Assembly: GCA_025403435.1 (NCBI GenBank)
Contig: CM046351.1
Location: 28,398,599-28,462,598 of the forward strand
Source: Artocarpus heterophyllus
Taxonomy: Eukaryota; Streptophyta; Magnoliopsida; Rosales; Moraceae
Direction of reading: 5' to 3'
DNA: 64,000 nt
Both the position numbers and the translations under genes were made by a program. Positions 1 to 11,996 of this stretch are shown here, in pieces. Each line of letters opens with the position of its first letter. Position 1 is the stretch's first letter. Below the pieces are notes generated by a model. It ran no database searches, was not told the origin of the DNA, and was given only the letters and a program-made list of their open reading frames with translations.

Positions 1-65
1 TTTTTTGTTTTTTTATTTTTTATTTTGTTATTGTAGCATATGAGAGCTTTATATTATTCATAACC
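1..65. repeat. Partial copy of a dispersed MITE-like repeat
   Basis: The motif TTGTAGCATATGAGAGCTT near position 31 is nearly the same as TTGTAGCATATAAGAGCTT near 62162, inside the TIR-bearing repeat at 62092-62237. The left end lies outside the window, so termini cannot be judged. Confidence 0.3.
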
Positions 66-679
66 GATAAAATGGTATCATCACTTGTCACCGCCACGAG
101 CCACTGTCTCCACCAGTAGTCTCTGCATTAAAGGCCTACCTGTAACACTGTCAACAGTACTAAACTTCAAAATTCCAGATTTACAAAACCCCACCGTGGC
201 CATCATGCAGCCGTGGGGAAAAAAATTACAAAGCTATTAGAATTGAGTTTTAAACAAGTTTGCACACTTTTTACAATTATTAGAATACCCTCACCAATCA
301 TAGGAACACAATTAAACCACATAACAAAGAACTCAATTAATCACAAAGTCAGAATATACTAAATAGAAGGATCTCAACTAGTTTACTTTTCAAAAAAAAA
401 AAAAATGCTAGCGACAAAATGACAATATTTCAAAGAGCAATAGCAAGATAATCAATTATGCACTCAAAGCGAGTTTCTAGTAAGCAACTTATAAGGATCA
501 AGCAACACAATTAAGGGAAAAGTTGTGGCGGAGAATGACAAAATTCTTTACTGGTGAAGAACATTAATTATCACCGTTGAGGAAAAGTTGTGGCGGAGAA
601 TGACATGAGATTGTTCATCAGTTTTGGGTAATTTTCTTTTTTCTTTTCGGTAACTTTTCCTCCACCGGAGACGGTTTCA

Positions 680-1190
680 GAATAGGACCTCCGGCGAGCG
701 AGGCAGAGAGCCTCCACGAGCTTCGAGGAGTTTGCTGCTCGGATTCGGAATAGATGGAAAAGTGTTATTACCTGTTGACACTGCTGGGCGTGTTTTGGAA
801 CTGCTTCAAATTTTGGAATCGGTTAGTTAGGGAAATTTTGCTAACCTGTGTGTTTGGTTTTGTTGCTTTTTTGATCAATGGGAAAGAACTGTTCTCTTAT
901 GATTACATTCGGATAGTAATTTATGATCTGCCTTACTATTTGCAGTGTTGGGCAAAGGAAAATCTGTGTTTTCCAATCTATTTTCTAACATATGTTGCAT
1001 CTAGCGCCATTGATTACTTCCAGAGTTTCCTTGGGTGGATGAGTGATTCTATAGCCAAGTCTTTTGAGTGATCGAGGTTTCCGGAACCGGACTCTGAAGA
1101 ACCTCGTCATCTCCTCGCACAAGGCTGGGCTCGGCTCGCTGGTGGGTGGCCGCGCAAGGCTTGGGTCGCCGATGGAGGAGGAGGACGATG
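680..1190 (+). other. Possible remnant or exons of an unrecognised gene
   Basis: I do not recognise a product. A basic, Ser/Arg-rich reading frame ends near 775 (contains ASTSFEEFAARIRNRW). It is followed by a 105-codon open frame, 754-1071, rich in aromatic residues. Splice-like signals are visible: TCG/GTTAGT near 826 and TTTGCAG near 945, which would join two coding-looking pieces. GC content rises locally (660-760 and 1080-1190) compared with the AT-rich surroundings, as expected of exons. No known domain was identified and the start codon is uncertain. It may be a small gene, a gene fragment or chance. Confidence 0.22.
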
Positions 1191-1640
1191 AGGCTATCAG
1201 GGGATATTTTGACAAAAGAGGCAAAAAAAATTTTGAATTGGACAAATAGCCTCTTTTTTTATACAATAAAATATATGTTTTTTTATGCAGTAAAACTACT
1301 TTAATTTTTTACAAAAAGATAAGAAAAAGACTTGTAGCAAGAAAAGAAACTTCAACAGAGTGAAAAGAAAAAAAAACTGGAGCAGTTTTTATATTCAAAA
1401 AACTTATTTTTTTATGCCAAAAAACTGTAAAAAAAAAGGTCATTTTGCCAAAAGGCTTTTTCTTAAAGCCAGTTTTCAAAATGCCTCAGTTATCAGGCGG
1501 GAATTTGAAAAAAAGGTGAAAAAAAATTAAATTGAGAAAATAACCTTTTTTTTTTTTGCACCAAAAAAAAAAAAAGACCATTTGTTCAAAAAAACTTTTC
1601 CTTAAAGCCTTTTATCAAAATGCTCCGCCTATTAGGGGAG
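1191..1640. repeat. Imperfect tandem A-rich repeat units
   Basis: A segment beginning TATCAGG followed by an A-rich run and a pyrimidine-rich run occurs at about 1196 and again at about 1492. A related 3' part (CTTAAAGCC, then CAAAATGC) occurs at about 1465 and about 1602. It looks like two to three decayed copies of a short repeat. 1641-2204 holds no gene that I can support. Confidence 0.35.
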
Positions 1641-2204
1641 GTTTCTTTTTAGGAGATTTTAATAAATGGCCTTAAGAAGAAGGTTTTTTTTGTGTTTGAT
1701 GGTTTAAGAAGAAATTCTCCCTTTCTTTTTGTGTTTTTATTTTTTTAAATGAATGTACAATTATTGGGTGTGGTGGACTCCATTTTAGTTTGATGGTTCT
1801 TCACCTTTTTTTACCATAAGATCAAATCGAACAGTGCTTAACGTTTTGCCCTGGTGGAAAATCCGTACATTCACCACCATAGACTAACCCGCCGAATAAT
1901 CAATAGTTATAAATGAGTTTAGGACAGAGGCCAGAAACCATAGTTTATAATGGTTTGATAATATACCTACATCTATTGTCACTGAAATAATCATGGCATG
2001 ATCACTTTCACTGTAACAATCGACTTTCAATTAACGAGAATCTCTCTTGGAGGCTGATTTGATAAAATGCATGTAGCCCTAGAAGATAAATAAGCAAGAA
2101 CAAAGATTTGATGCAAGTTTGGCTCAAAGCCTAAAAAATGCTCTGAAGAAGATATATGCTTAACGTGGAGTGGTTACGCTGTAACAGTTAAAACAACATG
2201 GTTA

Positions 2205-2434
2205 GAACTACTAGAGATAAGATTGCTACTCAAAATTCACAACAACAAGATGACTCAAAAAATCTAGTTTCAATTCAAATGTTCTTTTGTGCTTTGGAAT
2301 TTTTTGTAACTAATCCTTGATAGAAGGAAAACTGATGTACCTTGATAAATATACAAATAAAACGTAAAAGTAGAAGTGGGATAAGCCAATTCATTTTTTG
2401 CCCATAATATCCTTTTATCAGTTATGCTCTTTTA
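2205..2434 (+). repeat. Copia-A 5' LTR (approximate)
   Basis: It shares several near-identical blocks with 6155-6421, including CTAGTTTCAATTCAAATG, GTGGGATAAGCCAATTCAT and the ACTGATGTAC block. The primer-binding-like TGGTATCA begins directly downstream at 2435. The 5' boundary is approximate because the terminal bases are decayed. Confidence 0.65.
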
Positions 2435-2475
2435 TGGTATCAAAGATTTTGACTAAATGTCTCTGTCTCTTAATC

Positions 2476-3440
2476 ATGTGTTCTTCAACAAATAATTCTC
2501 AAATTCAATCTCAGCCTAATGTTGTTAATACTTCTCAAAATCAAAATCAACCATCATCTACACCTTCCCTGTAGCATACCACTTTTTATCATCCTACACC
2601 TATCAAGCTTGACCGTAATAATTTCACTCTCTGGAAACAATTCTTACCAGCCATAAAAGGTCATCGCCTTGGTGACTTTGTTTTTGGTACACCATCACCA
2701 CCTTCAAAATTTATTCGACGAGACGATGCTGATGTTCTAAATCCTGCCTTTACAAGTTGGGAGCAACGGGACCAACTTCTCCTTGGTTGGTTACTCGAAT
2801 CGATTTCAGAAAGTATGTTAGGCTATGTTGGAGGACGATAGAAACAATGCTCTCATCACAAACTGCAGATAACTTATTTGATCTACAACCTCTCCTTCAA
2901 AACACAAAGAAAGGGCCATTAAGTGCAGGAGAATACCTTCTCAACATGAAAGGCTTTGCTCATCGAAAAGTCGCCGCTGGAGGACCTGTTTCTGACAAAA
3001 CATGATTGTCTATCTGCTTGGTGGTCTGCCCCTCCCCGAATATCTCTCGTACGTGACTTCCATGGTCACACACCCTGTTCCTCTGACACTAACTGAATTC
3101 AGTGCTATGTTAATTGGTTATGAACATAGGTTGGTAAAGCACAAGCCCTCCTCTTGACTCCTCTGATCTTGGACAACCCTCTGCTAATGTGGCTACTCAA
3201 CGTCAACAATGTCGGTCTCACAATAGTGCTGTTCAACATGGTTCCAATCAACAATCCTCTCCTATGCCTCACCAAAATAATCACTCTTCTCGAGGTCGTG
3301 GTTGTGGCAATCAAAACAGGGGTGGTGGTCGCTTTTATGGCAGAATAGGATGTCATAACAACCGTCCTCAATGCCAAGTGTGTGGAAAATTGGGACACAC
3401 TACTCTAAACTGTTTTCACCGGTTCGACAACAATTTTTAA
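2476..3440 (+). pseudogene. Copia-A gag remnant
   Basis: The frame opens at ATG 2476 (MCSSTNNSQ) and meets TAG at 2572 in a Gln-rich stretch, consistent with CAG to TAG. It continues with the copia gag signature PIKLDRNNFTLWK. The frame then shifts repeatedly. A CCHC zinc knuckle (CQVCGKLGHTTLNC) lies at about 3377-3418, in another frame. In a working element this would be the nucleocapsid protein. Here it is clearly broken. Confidence 0.75.
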
Positions 3441-3489
3441 TCTCCGACAACCCCTCTCACCAACAATATGAGTCCTAATTCAGTGACTA

Positions 3490-4690
3490 CTGTGGTTTCT
3501 AGCCCTTAAGTTGTTGCTGATCAAGCTTGGTATGCGAATTCCGGTGCTAATAACCATCTCACTTCTGATTTTCACAATTTTTTTCCATTCACTCCTCTTA
3601 TATCATGGCCATGAGAAACTTTTTCTCGGTCACGGTACAGGTTTGTCTATCTCTAACGTGGGGTCTTCCTCTATTCTTACTTCAACACAAACACTTCACT
3701 TAAATAAAATTCTTCACGTTCCTGCCATTTCCGAAAATCCAGTTAGTGTTGCAAAGTTTACCACCCACAACAACTGTTTCTTTGAATTTCACCCCTCATG
3801 TTTTGGCCAAGGATCAGGTGTCGAAGAACATCATACGCCGCAGAGTTCTTGATCAGGAACTTTACAAAATCCAAAGTCTGCCTTCCATGTCGTCGTTCAC
3901 TGTCCCTTCCAGTTCTGTTTCATCCATCGAAGTTGCCGCTTTTTCTGTTTCATCAAGTCTTGCAAACATCTGGCATGCTCGTTTAGGTCATCCATCAGTT
4001 AGAGTCCTTTCCAAGGTTTCCAATTCTTGTAATTTAAATTTTAATATTAATAAAAGTTTCAATTTCTTTTCTTCCTTTCAATTTGGCAAAAGCAAGCGCT
4101 TACCATTTTTCTGTTACAACTCACCCTACCACTGGTCCGTTACAATTAATTCACACTGACCATTGGGGAGCTGTTTCGTTATTATGTTTTGTTTTGCCGA
4201 TGATTTCACAAGATACTTGTGGATTTATTTTTTACACTTCAATTTAAAGCCTATGATGCCTTTCTCCAATTGAAAACTGTAGCTGAAAACCAATTTGATT
4301 GCAAAATTAAATGTGATCAAAATGATGAAGGGATCGAATTCACTAAATTTCTTCAAACACATGGAATTCTTGAGCGTTGTTCTTGCCCTCACATTCACTA
4401 GCAAAATGGCCTTGCTGATTGTTGAGATGGGTCTTACTCTCCTTGCTCATGCCACCATGCCTCTAAAAATACTGGGATTATGTCTTTCAAACAGCGGTTT
4501 ATCTCATAAATCTCCTCCCTACTCCAGTTCTGAACAATTTGTGCCTGCCCTTTGGAAAAAATTACATGGTCAAACTCCAAATGATCACTTTCTTCTGCTC
4601 TTTGGTTGTGCTTGCTATCCGTTTACACGTCTCATGAATCAAAATGAGCTTCAATTTAGGAGTACTAAAAGTATTTTTCTTGACTTTAGT
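3490..4690 (+). pseudogene. Copia-A protease / integrase remnant
   Basis: AWYANSGANNHLTSDF, beginning about 3524, matches the copia aspartic-protease site in decayed form (DSGA-type, with N for D). IWHARLGHPS near 3970 is the GAG-pre-integrase motif. Weak integrase-core similarity follows, ending in FGCACYPFTRLMNQNELQFR near 4600-4660, the usual integrase C-terminal flank. Several frameshifts and stops are present. Sequence then enters the MITE, and the reverse transcriptase that should follow is absent. Confidence 0.7.
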
Positions 4691-4696
4691 CTTATG

Positions 4697-5129
4697 CTCC
4701 GTTTGGTAAGAAGGAAAGAAAATATGAGGGAAGAGAAAATTATGAAGAAAACAAAAATGTATTGGAAAGGAAAGATTTTGATTTTCCCTTTACTTGTTTG
4801 GTACGTGAAGGTAAAAAGAAAATAATTTTATCTTTTCTTATTTGGTATTGCAAGAGAACCAAAGAAATAAAAAAAATTACTCTTAATACAATTACCATTT
4901 TGCCTAAATATTATTTAACTATTTTCTTAATTTGGCGCCCAAATTTTTTTATTGGAATTTTGATGGAAGAGAAAACAAATTAGAAACTTTACTTTCTTTA
5001 CATTGTTGTCATACTTTTTCTTTATAAAATCCATTCATATTTAGAGAGATCAATTTTAATGGGATCCACATGCTATTTCTTCCACCTATTTTTTCTTGCC
5101 AATCTAATTTCTTTTCTACCAAACATCCC
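4697..5129. mobile_element. MITE-like TIR element inside Copia-A
   Basis: GTTTGGTAAGAAGGAAAGAAA at the left end and TTTCTTTTCTACCAAAC at the right end are inverted copies of each other with a small gap. The about 430-bp interior is AT-rich and non-coding. It sits exactly where the copia coding homology is interrupted. The target-site duplication is not clear. Superfamily not assigned. Confidence 0.5.
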
Positions 5130-6106
5130 ATCATATTAATTTTCAGACCAAAATCCTTCCACTGTATTAAGCATAAGGGTGGTCATTTCCTGCTGTGCTA
5201 ATGAGCAGCGTGTTATTGCTCAGTCAACAACTGAATCAAAGTTTCGTGCCATTGCTGCTGTCACCAACTAAACTTTTGTGGCTGCAACAATTCCTTCGGC
5301 AACTTGGTATCTTGCATTCTTCTCCGCCCACTTTATGGTGTGATGATTTGGGCGCTACTTTGCTTGCTACCAATCTGGTCATGAACACGTTGACATTGAT
5401 TCTCATTACATCCGGGAAAAACTACTAAGTTGTCAACTGTTAGTGCGGCATCTTTCTATGGCTCAGCAAATTGCAGATGTCTGCACCAAAGGCTTAGGAA
5501 CGGAACGGATCGGTTTTATTTGGCGTCCAAATTTTTTTATTAGAATTTTAATAGAAAAGAAAACAAATTAGAAACTTTACTTTCTTTACATTGTTGTCAT
5601 ACTTTTTCTTTATAAAATCCATTCATATTTAGAGAGATCAATTTTAATGGGATCCACATGTCATTTCTTCCACCTATTTTTTCTTGCCAATCTAATTTCT
5701 TTTCTACCAAACATCCCGTCATATTAATTTTCAGACCAAAATCCTTCCACTGTATTAAGCATAAGGGTGGTCATTTCCTGCTGTGCTAATGAGCAGCGTG
5801 TTATTGCTCAGTCAACAACTTAATCAAAGTTTCGTGCCATTGCTGCTGTCACCACCAAACTTTTGTGGCTGCAACAATTCCTTCGGCAACTTGGTATCTT
5901 GCATTCTTCTCCGCCCACTTTATGGTGTGATGATTTGGGCGCTACTTTGCTTGCTACCAATCTGGTCATGAACACGTTGACATTGATTCTCATTACATCC
6001 GGGAAAAACTACTAAGTTGTCAACTGTTAGTGCGGCATCTTTCTATGGCTCAGCAAATTGCAGATGTCTGCACCAAAGGCTTAGGAACGGAACGGTTCGG
6101 TTTTTG
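4931..6106 (+). repeat. 588-bp direct tandem duplication carrying copia RNase H
   Basis: Unit 1 is 4931-5518 and unit 2 is 5519-6106. Both begin TTTGGCG(C/T)CCAAATTTT and run through the right half of the MITE into a copia RNase H fragment (STTESKFRAIAA, LWCDDLGATLLATN). The units differ by a few substitutions and a short indel (ACTAAAC versus CAAAC near 5270/5860). The duplication must post-date the MITE insertion because half of the MITE is in both units. Confidence 0.85.
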
Positions 6107-6154
6107 TCTCTTCGGTCCAAGCTCACTGTTTGATCCGACCCGTTTCGCTTGAAG

Positions 6155-6421
6155 ATAAGATAACTACTCAAAATTCAAACTCCACAAAAGTAGCTGATGC
6201 CATTGTCTCCTCTGCTGCAACAAACAATGACAATATAATTCAGATAATCTAGTTTCAATTCAAATGTTCTTTTGTACTTTGGAAACTTTCCTAACTAATT
6301 CCTTGATACAAGGAAACTGATGTACTTTGATAAAATATATTAATAAAACATAGAGGTTGAAGTGGGATAAGCCAATTCATATTGTTGCCCACAATGTCCT
6401 TTCATTAGTTAACCTCTTTTA
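6155..6421 (+). repeat. Copia-A 3' LTR (approximate)
   Basis: Aligns in blocks to 2205-2434 (GATAA..ACTCAAAATTC, CTAGTTTCAATTCAAATG, GTGGGATAAGCCAATTCAT, ending near CTCTTTTA). It has a roughly 40-bp internal segment that the 5' copy lacks. The ends are approximate. Confidence 0.6.
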
Positions 6422-9400
6422 GGAATGATGTTGCCAAATGCTTTTAATTTCTAGAAAATGTTAAAAACAATTAGAAGGGTTCTCTATATTGTTGGAAGTT
6501 TTAAAATGCCTCAAATTATAAGCCAATGCTTATAGAAAAAAATCGAGAACAGTCCATTAGGCTCGATTTTTCAATGGTTAGGAAAATAACCATTATACAA
6601 GACCAGTTGACGGGTGGAATTTCGGCCACACAGACACCTTGCACTATTTCAGCCATGATTAACTCAACTTTCAGCAGACGACAATGATTCTTGAAGTGTT
6701 GCGAGGCTAGAAAGACTTCGTTATCTTAGGGCTTGATTGGGAGGGCTTTTTTCAGTCTAGACGTGTCAATGATTACCGACACTTTAAAGGATTAATATTA
6801 ATATTGAGCAAGTCTCAAACTTTACACTTTTTTTAATCCAAACATTTTTCATTTAAAATCTATCAAGAATAAGCCTTTTTGGGATCACATAAAACTTACA
6901 TTCGACTTTGAGAAGACTTGGAAAATATAAAAACCAGTTAAGCAAAAGTCGAAAGTCTAGTATTTGTAAAAACTTAAAACTGATTTTTGATCCAAACCCT
7001 TTCCAATGAGAATCAGTCAATAACAAGCCCTTTTTTTAAAAGCCAAATACTTGAATCAAATCACAAGATGTTCAAATATGCATGCAAAAATAAGTAAACT
7101 TATAGAATATTAAGTCATATATTTCATCTCCATTGTTTTATTAAACTCTCTAATGTTTGAATCTTCAAGTTCAATTGAAATTGGGTGGCCAAATTTGAAC
7201 CTTGTGTGATAAAGTAAATGGGTCCTACAACCTTTTCACATAGTATAAATTTACACTACACTATAGTTTTCCTATACTGCCAATATAAAATTTTGTATTG
7301 ATATTATCTCTAACAATCTAAAATTATGCTGACTAACATTTCCCATACTAACCATCCTACAACACAGTATTTCATATATCTGTATTTGTACTTTATCAAT
7401 ATCATTTTGTTATACTGTGTATTCTTTTTACTAATGTGTGTCTTTTTATACTGTATTTATCAACTGATGAATGGTAGACACAAAGATCTTTTTATCAATT
7501 TTTCTGACTCTCAACTATCCATTTTTATACTGCTTAAACTATTGCATGATTATTTACTTCAATTAACATTTATTTTTTCTAACTTATACTACAAAGTTTA
7601 TAATTATTGTGATATAAATTCTAGAGAGTATTTTATAAAATTTGACTGATTATATTCACAAAATCTATATATTAAAATACTCTAATTTGCACAAAATTCA
7701 CATACATAATCCTTGCTAATAATATCTATAATTATTTCATTTTATCATAATTTTTACAGAAATATGTTTTATCAAGGAAAATTCATTATTTAAATCCAAA
7801 TAAATTTTAGATTTAAATAAATAATTTTTTTTCAAACATTACAATCTATCCTTCTTAAAAATTTTTATCCTCGAATATTAGAATAGCTCCGGGTAGTTCT
7901 ATTTCATTTAGAATATCACTTATGTGACATTGTTTTTTAATTTTACCACTTCTAGATGAAAGTTTGAAACATGCTATTCTACACAATATAAAGACATAAT
8001 TAATCATAAGCATTTTAGATTAGGGTTAGACAAACATATGTTATTTAAGAGTATTTTAGAAATTTTGACTTAAAATATGATATGAGTCAAAGGAGGGAAA
8101 AAATGGTAGAACATAACGGCAGCCATAAAATGTGGTATACCACCTAATTTACTCATTTTTTATAGCACTAATAAAAATATTTTAAATAGAATGCCAATTT
8201 TTGTTGTTCTTTTTAGGGTATGTTTTTATTTTTGAGTTCAATATAAAATTAGTAACTCCATATTTTGGGTGTGCTTGAAATTATCCTCTAAATTTTAAAT
8301 CCATATTAAATTTATACTTTTTTCTTAGATTAACAACTGAGTTTGATTTTTAATTTGATGAAATTACCTTTTATAGCTGGCAAATAAATTTGTAAGAAAA
8401 TACTAACTAATAGATTAATTTTTGCAACTTTGCTTGAAAATACTATTTTTATGATCTTTTTTTCATATATTATGCACAAATGAAACTAGATCATCTATGT
8501 AAGCTAAGTACTTTCCAAATTTGTCATTTCAAGATTTAAAATCAATTTGTTGACCAAAGAGACAAAAGTATCATGAATATTAAATTAAAAGATACAATCT
8601 TAAGAATATCTAAAGTACAAAGTATAATATAGAAAATAACACATTTTTTTTACATCATTGATGGCATATGAATGATTAAAACAAATAATATTATAATTAC
8701 GAAGTAATAATGTTAAATTATACTGTCCTAATTTGGGTAATTAATAGAATTATTAATTTAAAAAATCTAATAAATAGATAATTATTTGACGATTTTTTTA
8801 TGAGAGTTAAAAATCAAAATTAGTACTATATAGCTTTTTAATTATGACTACAACAAAGGAAGCAAAACCTTGAAAAGAAAAATAAAAAATAAAAAAATGA
8901 ATCTCTGGGCGCGTGGACTCTGCCGCATGTGGAGGTGTGCATTGCCCCGCAGTCGCAACATTTTATTTATTTATTTATAGTAAACATGTTTTCTACTGAC
9001 TGCAGCCAGGGAAGGGCGAAAAGTTGAAAGGTTGGAAGTGCGAGAGAGAGAGATATATTTCTAGCAGTGTTTTAATGTTTTTTTTTTTCATGGTTTAAAT
9101 TATTTTATTATAATATTTTTTTTATAAAAATTTAAATTTTTATTTAAATATTTTATTTAAATATTTAAACTATATAGACTCTTGTTTTTTAAATAGTAGC
9201 GTTTTATACTATTGTATATGTTTTTTCAACTTTTTTTGCTGTTAACTTTTGATCAGGATTACATTAAAATGAAAATAAAATATTATTTTTAAAGAAATGC
9301 AAAATAAATGCTTTCTATGCAGATCTTATAGCTTAAAACAGAGACACACTTGTAATTTTTTTTATCTTTTTTCAATTACTACGGCAGGAATCTCTATAGA

Positions 9401-9657
9401 AAAATATATCATTAGTAAAATTATATCTTAAATCGTTAAATCAATATCACTTTGTGTCACTTTGTAGATATTGTTCTATTTTCATTTGATTTAGATTATT
9501 TGTCTCAAAATTTAAATATGCTATCTTCCATTTAACCTATCTCACCGTCACCAATTGAGCTAGCACTAATTGACCATATCGTGATGTTTCTAAAAATTGA
9601 ATCTGGTTAACATTCAAAATTAGCATCTAATGCAGATCAAACGAGTTAAAACAAAAA
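6422..9657. other. AT-rich intergenic DNA, no gene recognised
   Basis: Open frames here (for example 7326-7649) are low-complexity, rich in Ile/Leu/Phe/Tyr and Asn, and lack any motif. Several short AT-rich runs are present. A brief GC-richer patch lies at 8905-8960. I see nothing that supports a gene or RNA. Confidence 0.5.
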
Positions 9658-9814
9658 GGTGTTTGGCAGTGGTAGGAACCATTCAGTTTCTATCACAATT
9701 TCAGTTATAAATAATGTAAAGCTCTTATATATTACAGTAACAAAAAAACAAAATATGCTACAATATAAAATCACATATGGTACAATAAAATTAGTTCTCA
9801 TTGTTAAAACACCC
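9658..9814. mobile_element. MITE-like element
   Basis: The left end GGTGTTTGGCAGTGGTAGGAA and right end (ending AAAACACCC) are imperfect inverted repeats around GGTGTTT. The interior (AAAGCTCTTATATATTACAG) matches the repeat at 62572-62726 (TAAAGCTCTTACATGCTA). Non-coding, about 157 bp. Confidence 0.5.
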
Positions 9815-10017
9815 TAAAAATCTTTAACAATTTTATATACTTTGCAGTAAAAATGTTCGTTACATTTTTTTATAAAAAAAAAACACATTAAAATTAACTC
9901 GAGGAGAAGAGGCGCATCTGGGTCGTCGTAAGGGTGTGGGACCCATGAGCTGCTTTGGGTGGGCGTTCTCAAAAGTATAAACGATAAAACTACCCACTCC
10001 CATCATTTTGTATTCTC

Positions 10018-10631
10018 CTCTCTCTCTCTCTCTCTCCCCTCTTCCTCTTTCCCCTTCCTTCCACCCTGGCATCCTCGTCCGTACTCTGTCCCTTCTCTCT
10101 TTCTCTCTCTACATCGAATCCGCCTCACCGGCTACCTTCTCAACCGGTCACCACACGTGTGCTGTCCCCACTTCCTCCCTCCTGTAGCCCCAAGTCCTGA
10201 CCCTCCGCACGTGCCGCGTGTCCTTACTATTCCCCTCTACCCTTTCTGAGGTGTGGTGCAACAAATAAAAGTTAGAGAGAGAAAAAACTAATCGAGAAAG
10301 AAAACCCAACAACAAAGGTTGGAGAGATAGTGAGTAAAATAGAGAGAGAAAATAATCACACATAGTACTTGTGTTCTTGGTCTTTGGGTTTCATGTGTTT
10401 GTAATTCATGATATGGGTTTTGCTTGTCTTCCTTTCTTGTCATTCATTGTTGTGTGTTTGAGGTGAGATATATAGAGAAAGTTAGAGAGAGGGAAAAATC
10501 TTTCCTCACCAGACTAGAATATAGAGATCACTTGTTCATTTGGGGTTGGTTTATTTTGTAGTTTGTTTTCAATTGGGTCTTTCTTTTTCTCTCTCTAAAC
10601 CCCAAAATTAAGAAAAATCTTATCATCATAG
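10018..10631 (+). promoter_or_regulatory. Probable promoter / 5'-UTR of the WRC gene with CT and GA tracts
   Basis: A pure (CT)n run at about 10017-10036 is followed by pyrimidine-rich DNA to about 10115. Three GAGAGA-containing purine blocks follow at about 10271, 10338 and 10480 (two read GTTAGAGAGAG). Such tracts are common in plant 5'-UTRs and bind BPC/GAGA-type factors. The transcription start is not determined. Confidence 0.4.
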
Positions 10632-11947
10632 ATGAGGATCCGGAAAAGACCGGTGCCGTTTCCACTCTCTTCCCTCTCCCCGGTGCCCGTCTCAGATCCC
10701 CTCCTCAACCTCAACCGGCCACCCCCGGTTCCGGTGGTGCAACTCCACCCCACGGCCACCTCCCAAAGCGACGCCGTAAACCCAAATGAAAATCCTCCCC
10801 ATGTAGCAGTTCATCCTCAGCCGTCTGATCGTACTGCTGATCATCATCTCCCGCTGATCGGGAAAGGAAGCACCATAATCAACGGCTGGGAAGAGAAGAA
10901 GATGATGATGCAGGAGGAAAAAGAAGAAGATGAAGATCGTTCGGTTAGTATAAAATAACATTTTTTTAACTTTCTTTTACCATTTTTTTTTGGTTATTAC
11001 AAGAGTGCACTTCTGTTGAATGTGACCTAACAAAAGCAAGTGTATTGATTTTGGTTTTAATTATTTTGATTTGCACCCATATGGAGGTCACTAAGAGGAC
11101 CAAAATTATGTGCCTATATATGGATCATGTGTATATTTTGGGGAATTTGGTTAATTTTATTTTTATTTTCATTTTTTTTTCAGGAGTTGTTGTTGCAAGA
11201 GGAAGATAAGAAAGAGGAAGAGGGAGAGAAGGGTAATCATGTCAGGTAAGAATTAAAGGAAAAAAGAGAGAATTAATTTTAATTGCAAAGGAAAATAGGG
11301 AAAAAAAAAAAAGGAAGAAGAAAAAGTTATTTGTTATCTATGCGTTTGTTATGTTCTTCTCATCTTTCATGAATGTTTTTCTTGTAGTAAAAAAGGTGAA
11401 AAGAAGGGAGACCCATAACTTAGTCATATGTTATAATTTTTACCCACACACTCTAAACATTTTTTTTTTTTTTTGGAAAAAAAATAGAATAATACCAAGA
11501 CCAAGTGGAAATACTGTTTTAAGTGTTTTTATATCCAGCTATTCAGCTTTGGCTAGCCACCACCACCATACCTTCCAATCTAATCTAATCTAATTTTGCT
11601 CTTTCTTTCCTTTTCCTTTTTATCTTTTTCTTTTTATTTTTTTGGTCCCTCTCTAACTAAAAAAACCTATGCGGTGCACGTTAGCATGAAACACTGGTCC
11701 CCAGCAACAATCTACTACTTCATCTTTCCTTATTGATCTCACTGCACTATATTTCTTCGATCATTTTATTTTCACCCAAGCTGTAAAAATCTTCAAATAT
11801 GTTATCTTTGTTGAATATCTTGTGGGTGCAATTTAATTTGTTGATTTAGGAAGGAAAACATCTTGGGTGCAAAAGTAGTTTCTGGGTTTCTTCAGGAATC
11901 GAGTTCCAATTCCTCTCAAGGTAATTATGTGATAAAATAAAAACGAT

Positions 11948-11996
<49 letters not shown>

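Larger units (their letters stand above)
2205..6421 (+). mobile_element. Copia-A: decayed Ty1/copia retrotransposon
   Basis: Two diverged LTRs (about 2205-2434 and 6155-6421) flank gag, protease, integrase and RNase H remnants in copia order on the plus strand. A degenerate initiator-Met primer site (TGGTATCAAAG, 2435) follows the 5' LTR. The reverse transcriptase region is missing. A MITE-like insert and a 588-bp tandem duplication occupy 4697-6106. Many stops and frameshifts make it non-functional, and the strong LTR divergence indicates an old insertion. Confidence 0.8.

Noticed and set aside
7326..7649. 107-codon open frame
   Set aside because: AT-driven low-complexity frame (Ile/Leu/Phe/Tyr), no motif, no context.
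10148..10363. Minus-strand frame in the WRC 5' region
   Set aside because: Arises from CT/GA tracts; strand opposite to the gene with no motif.
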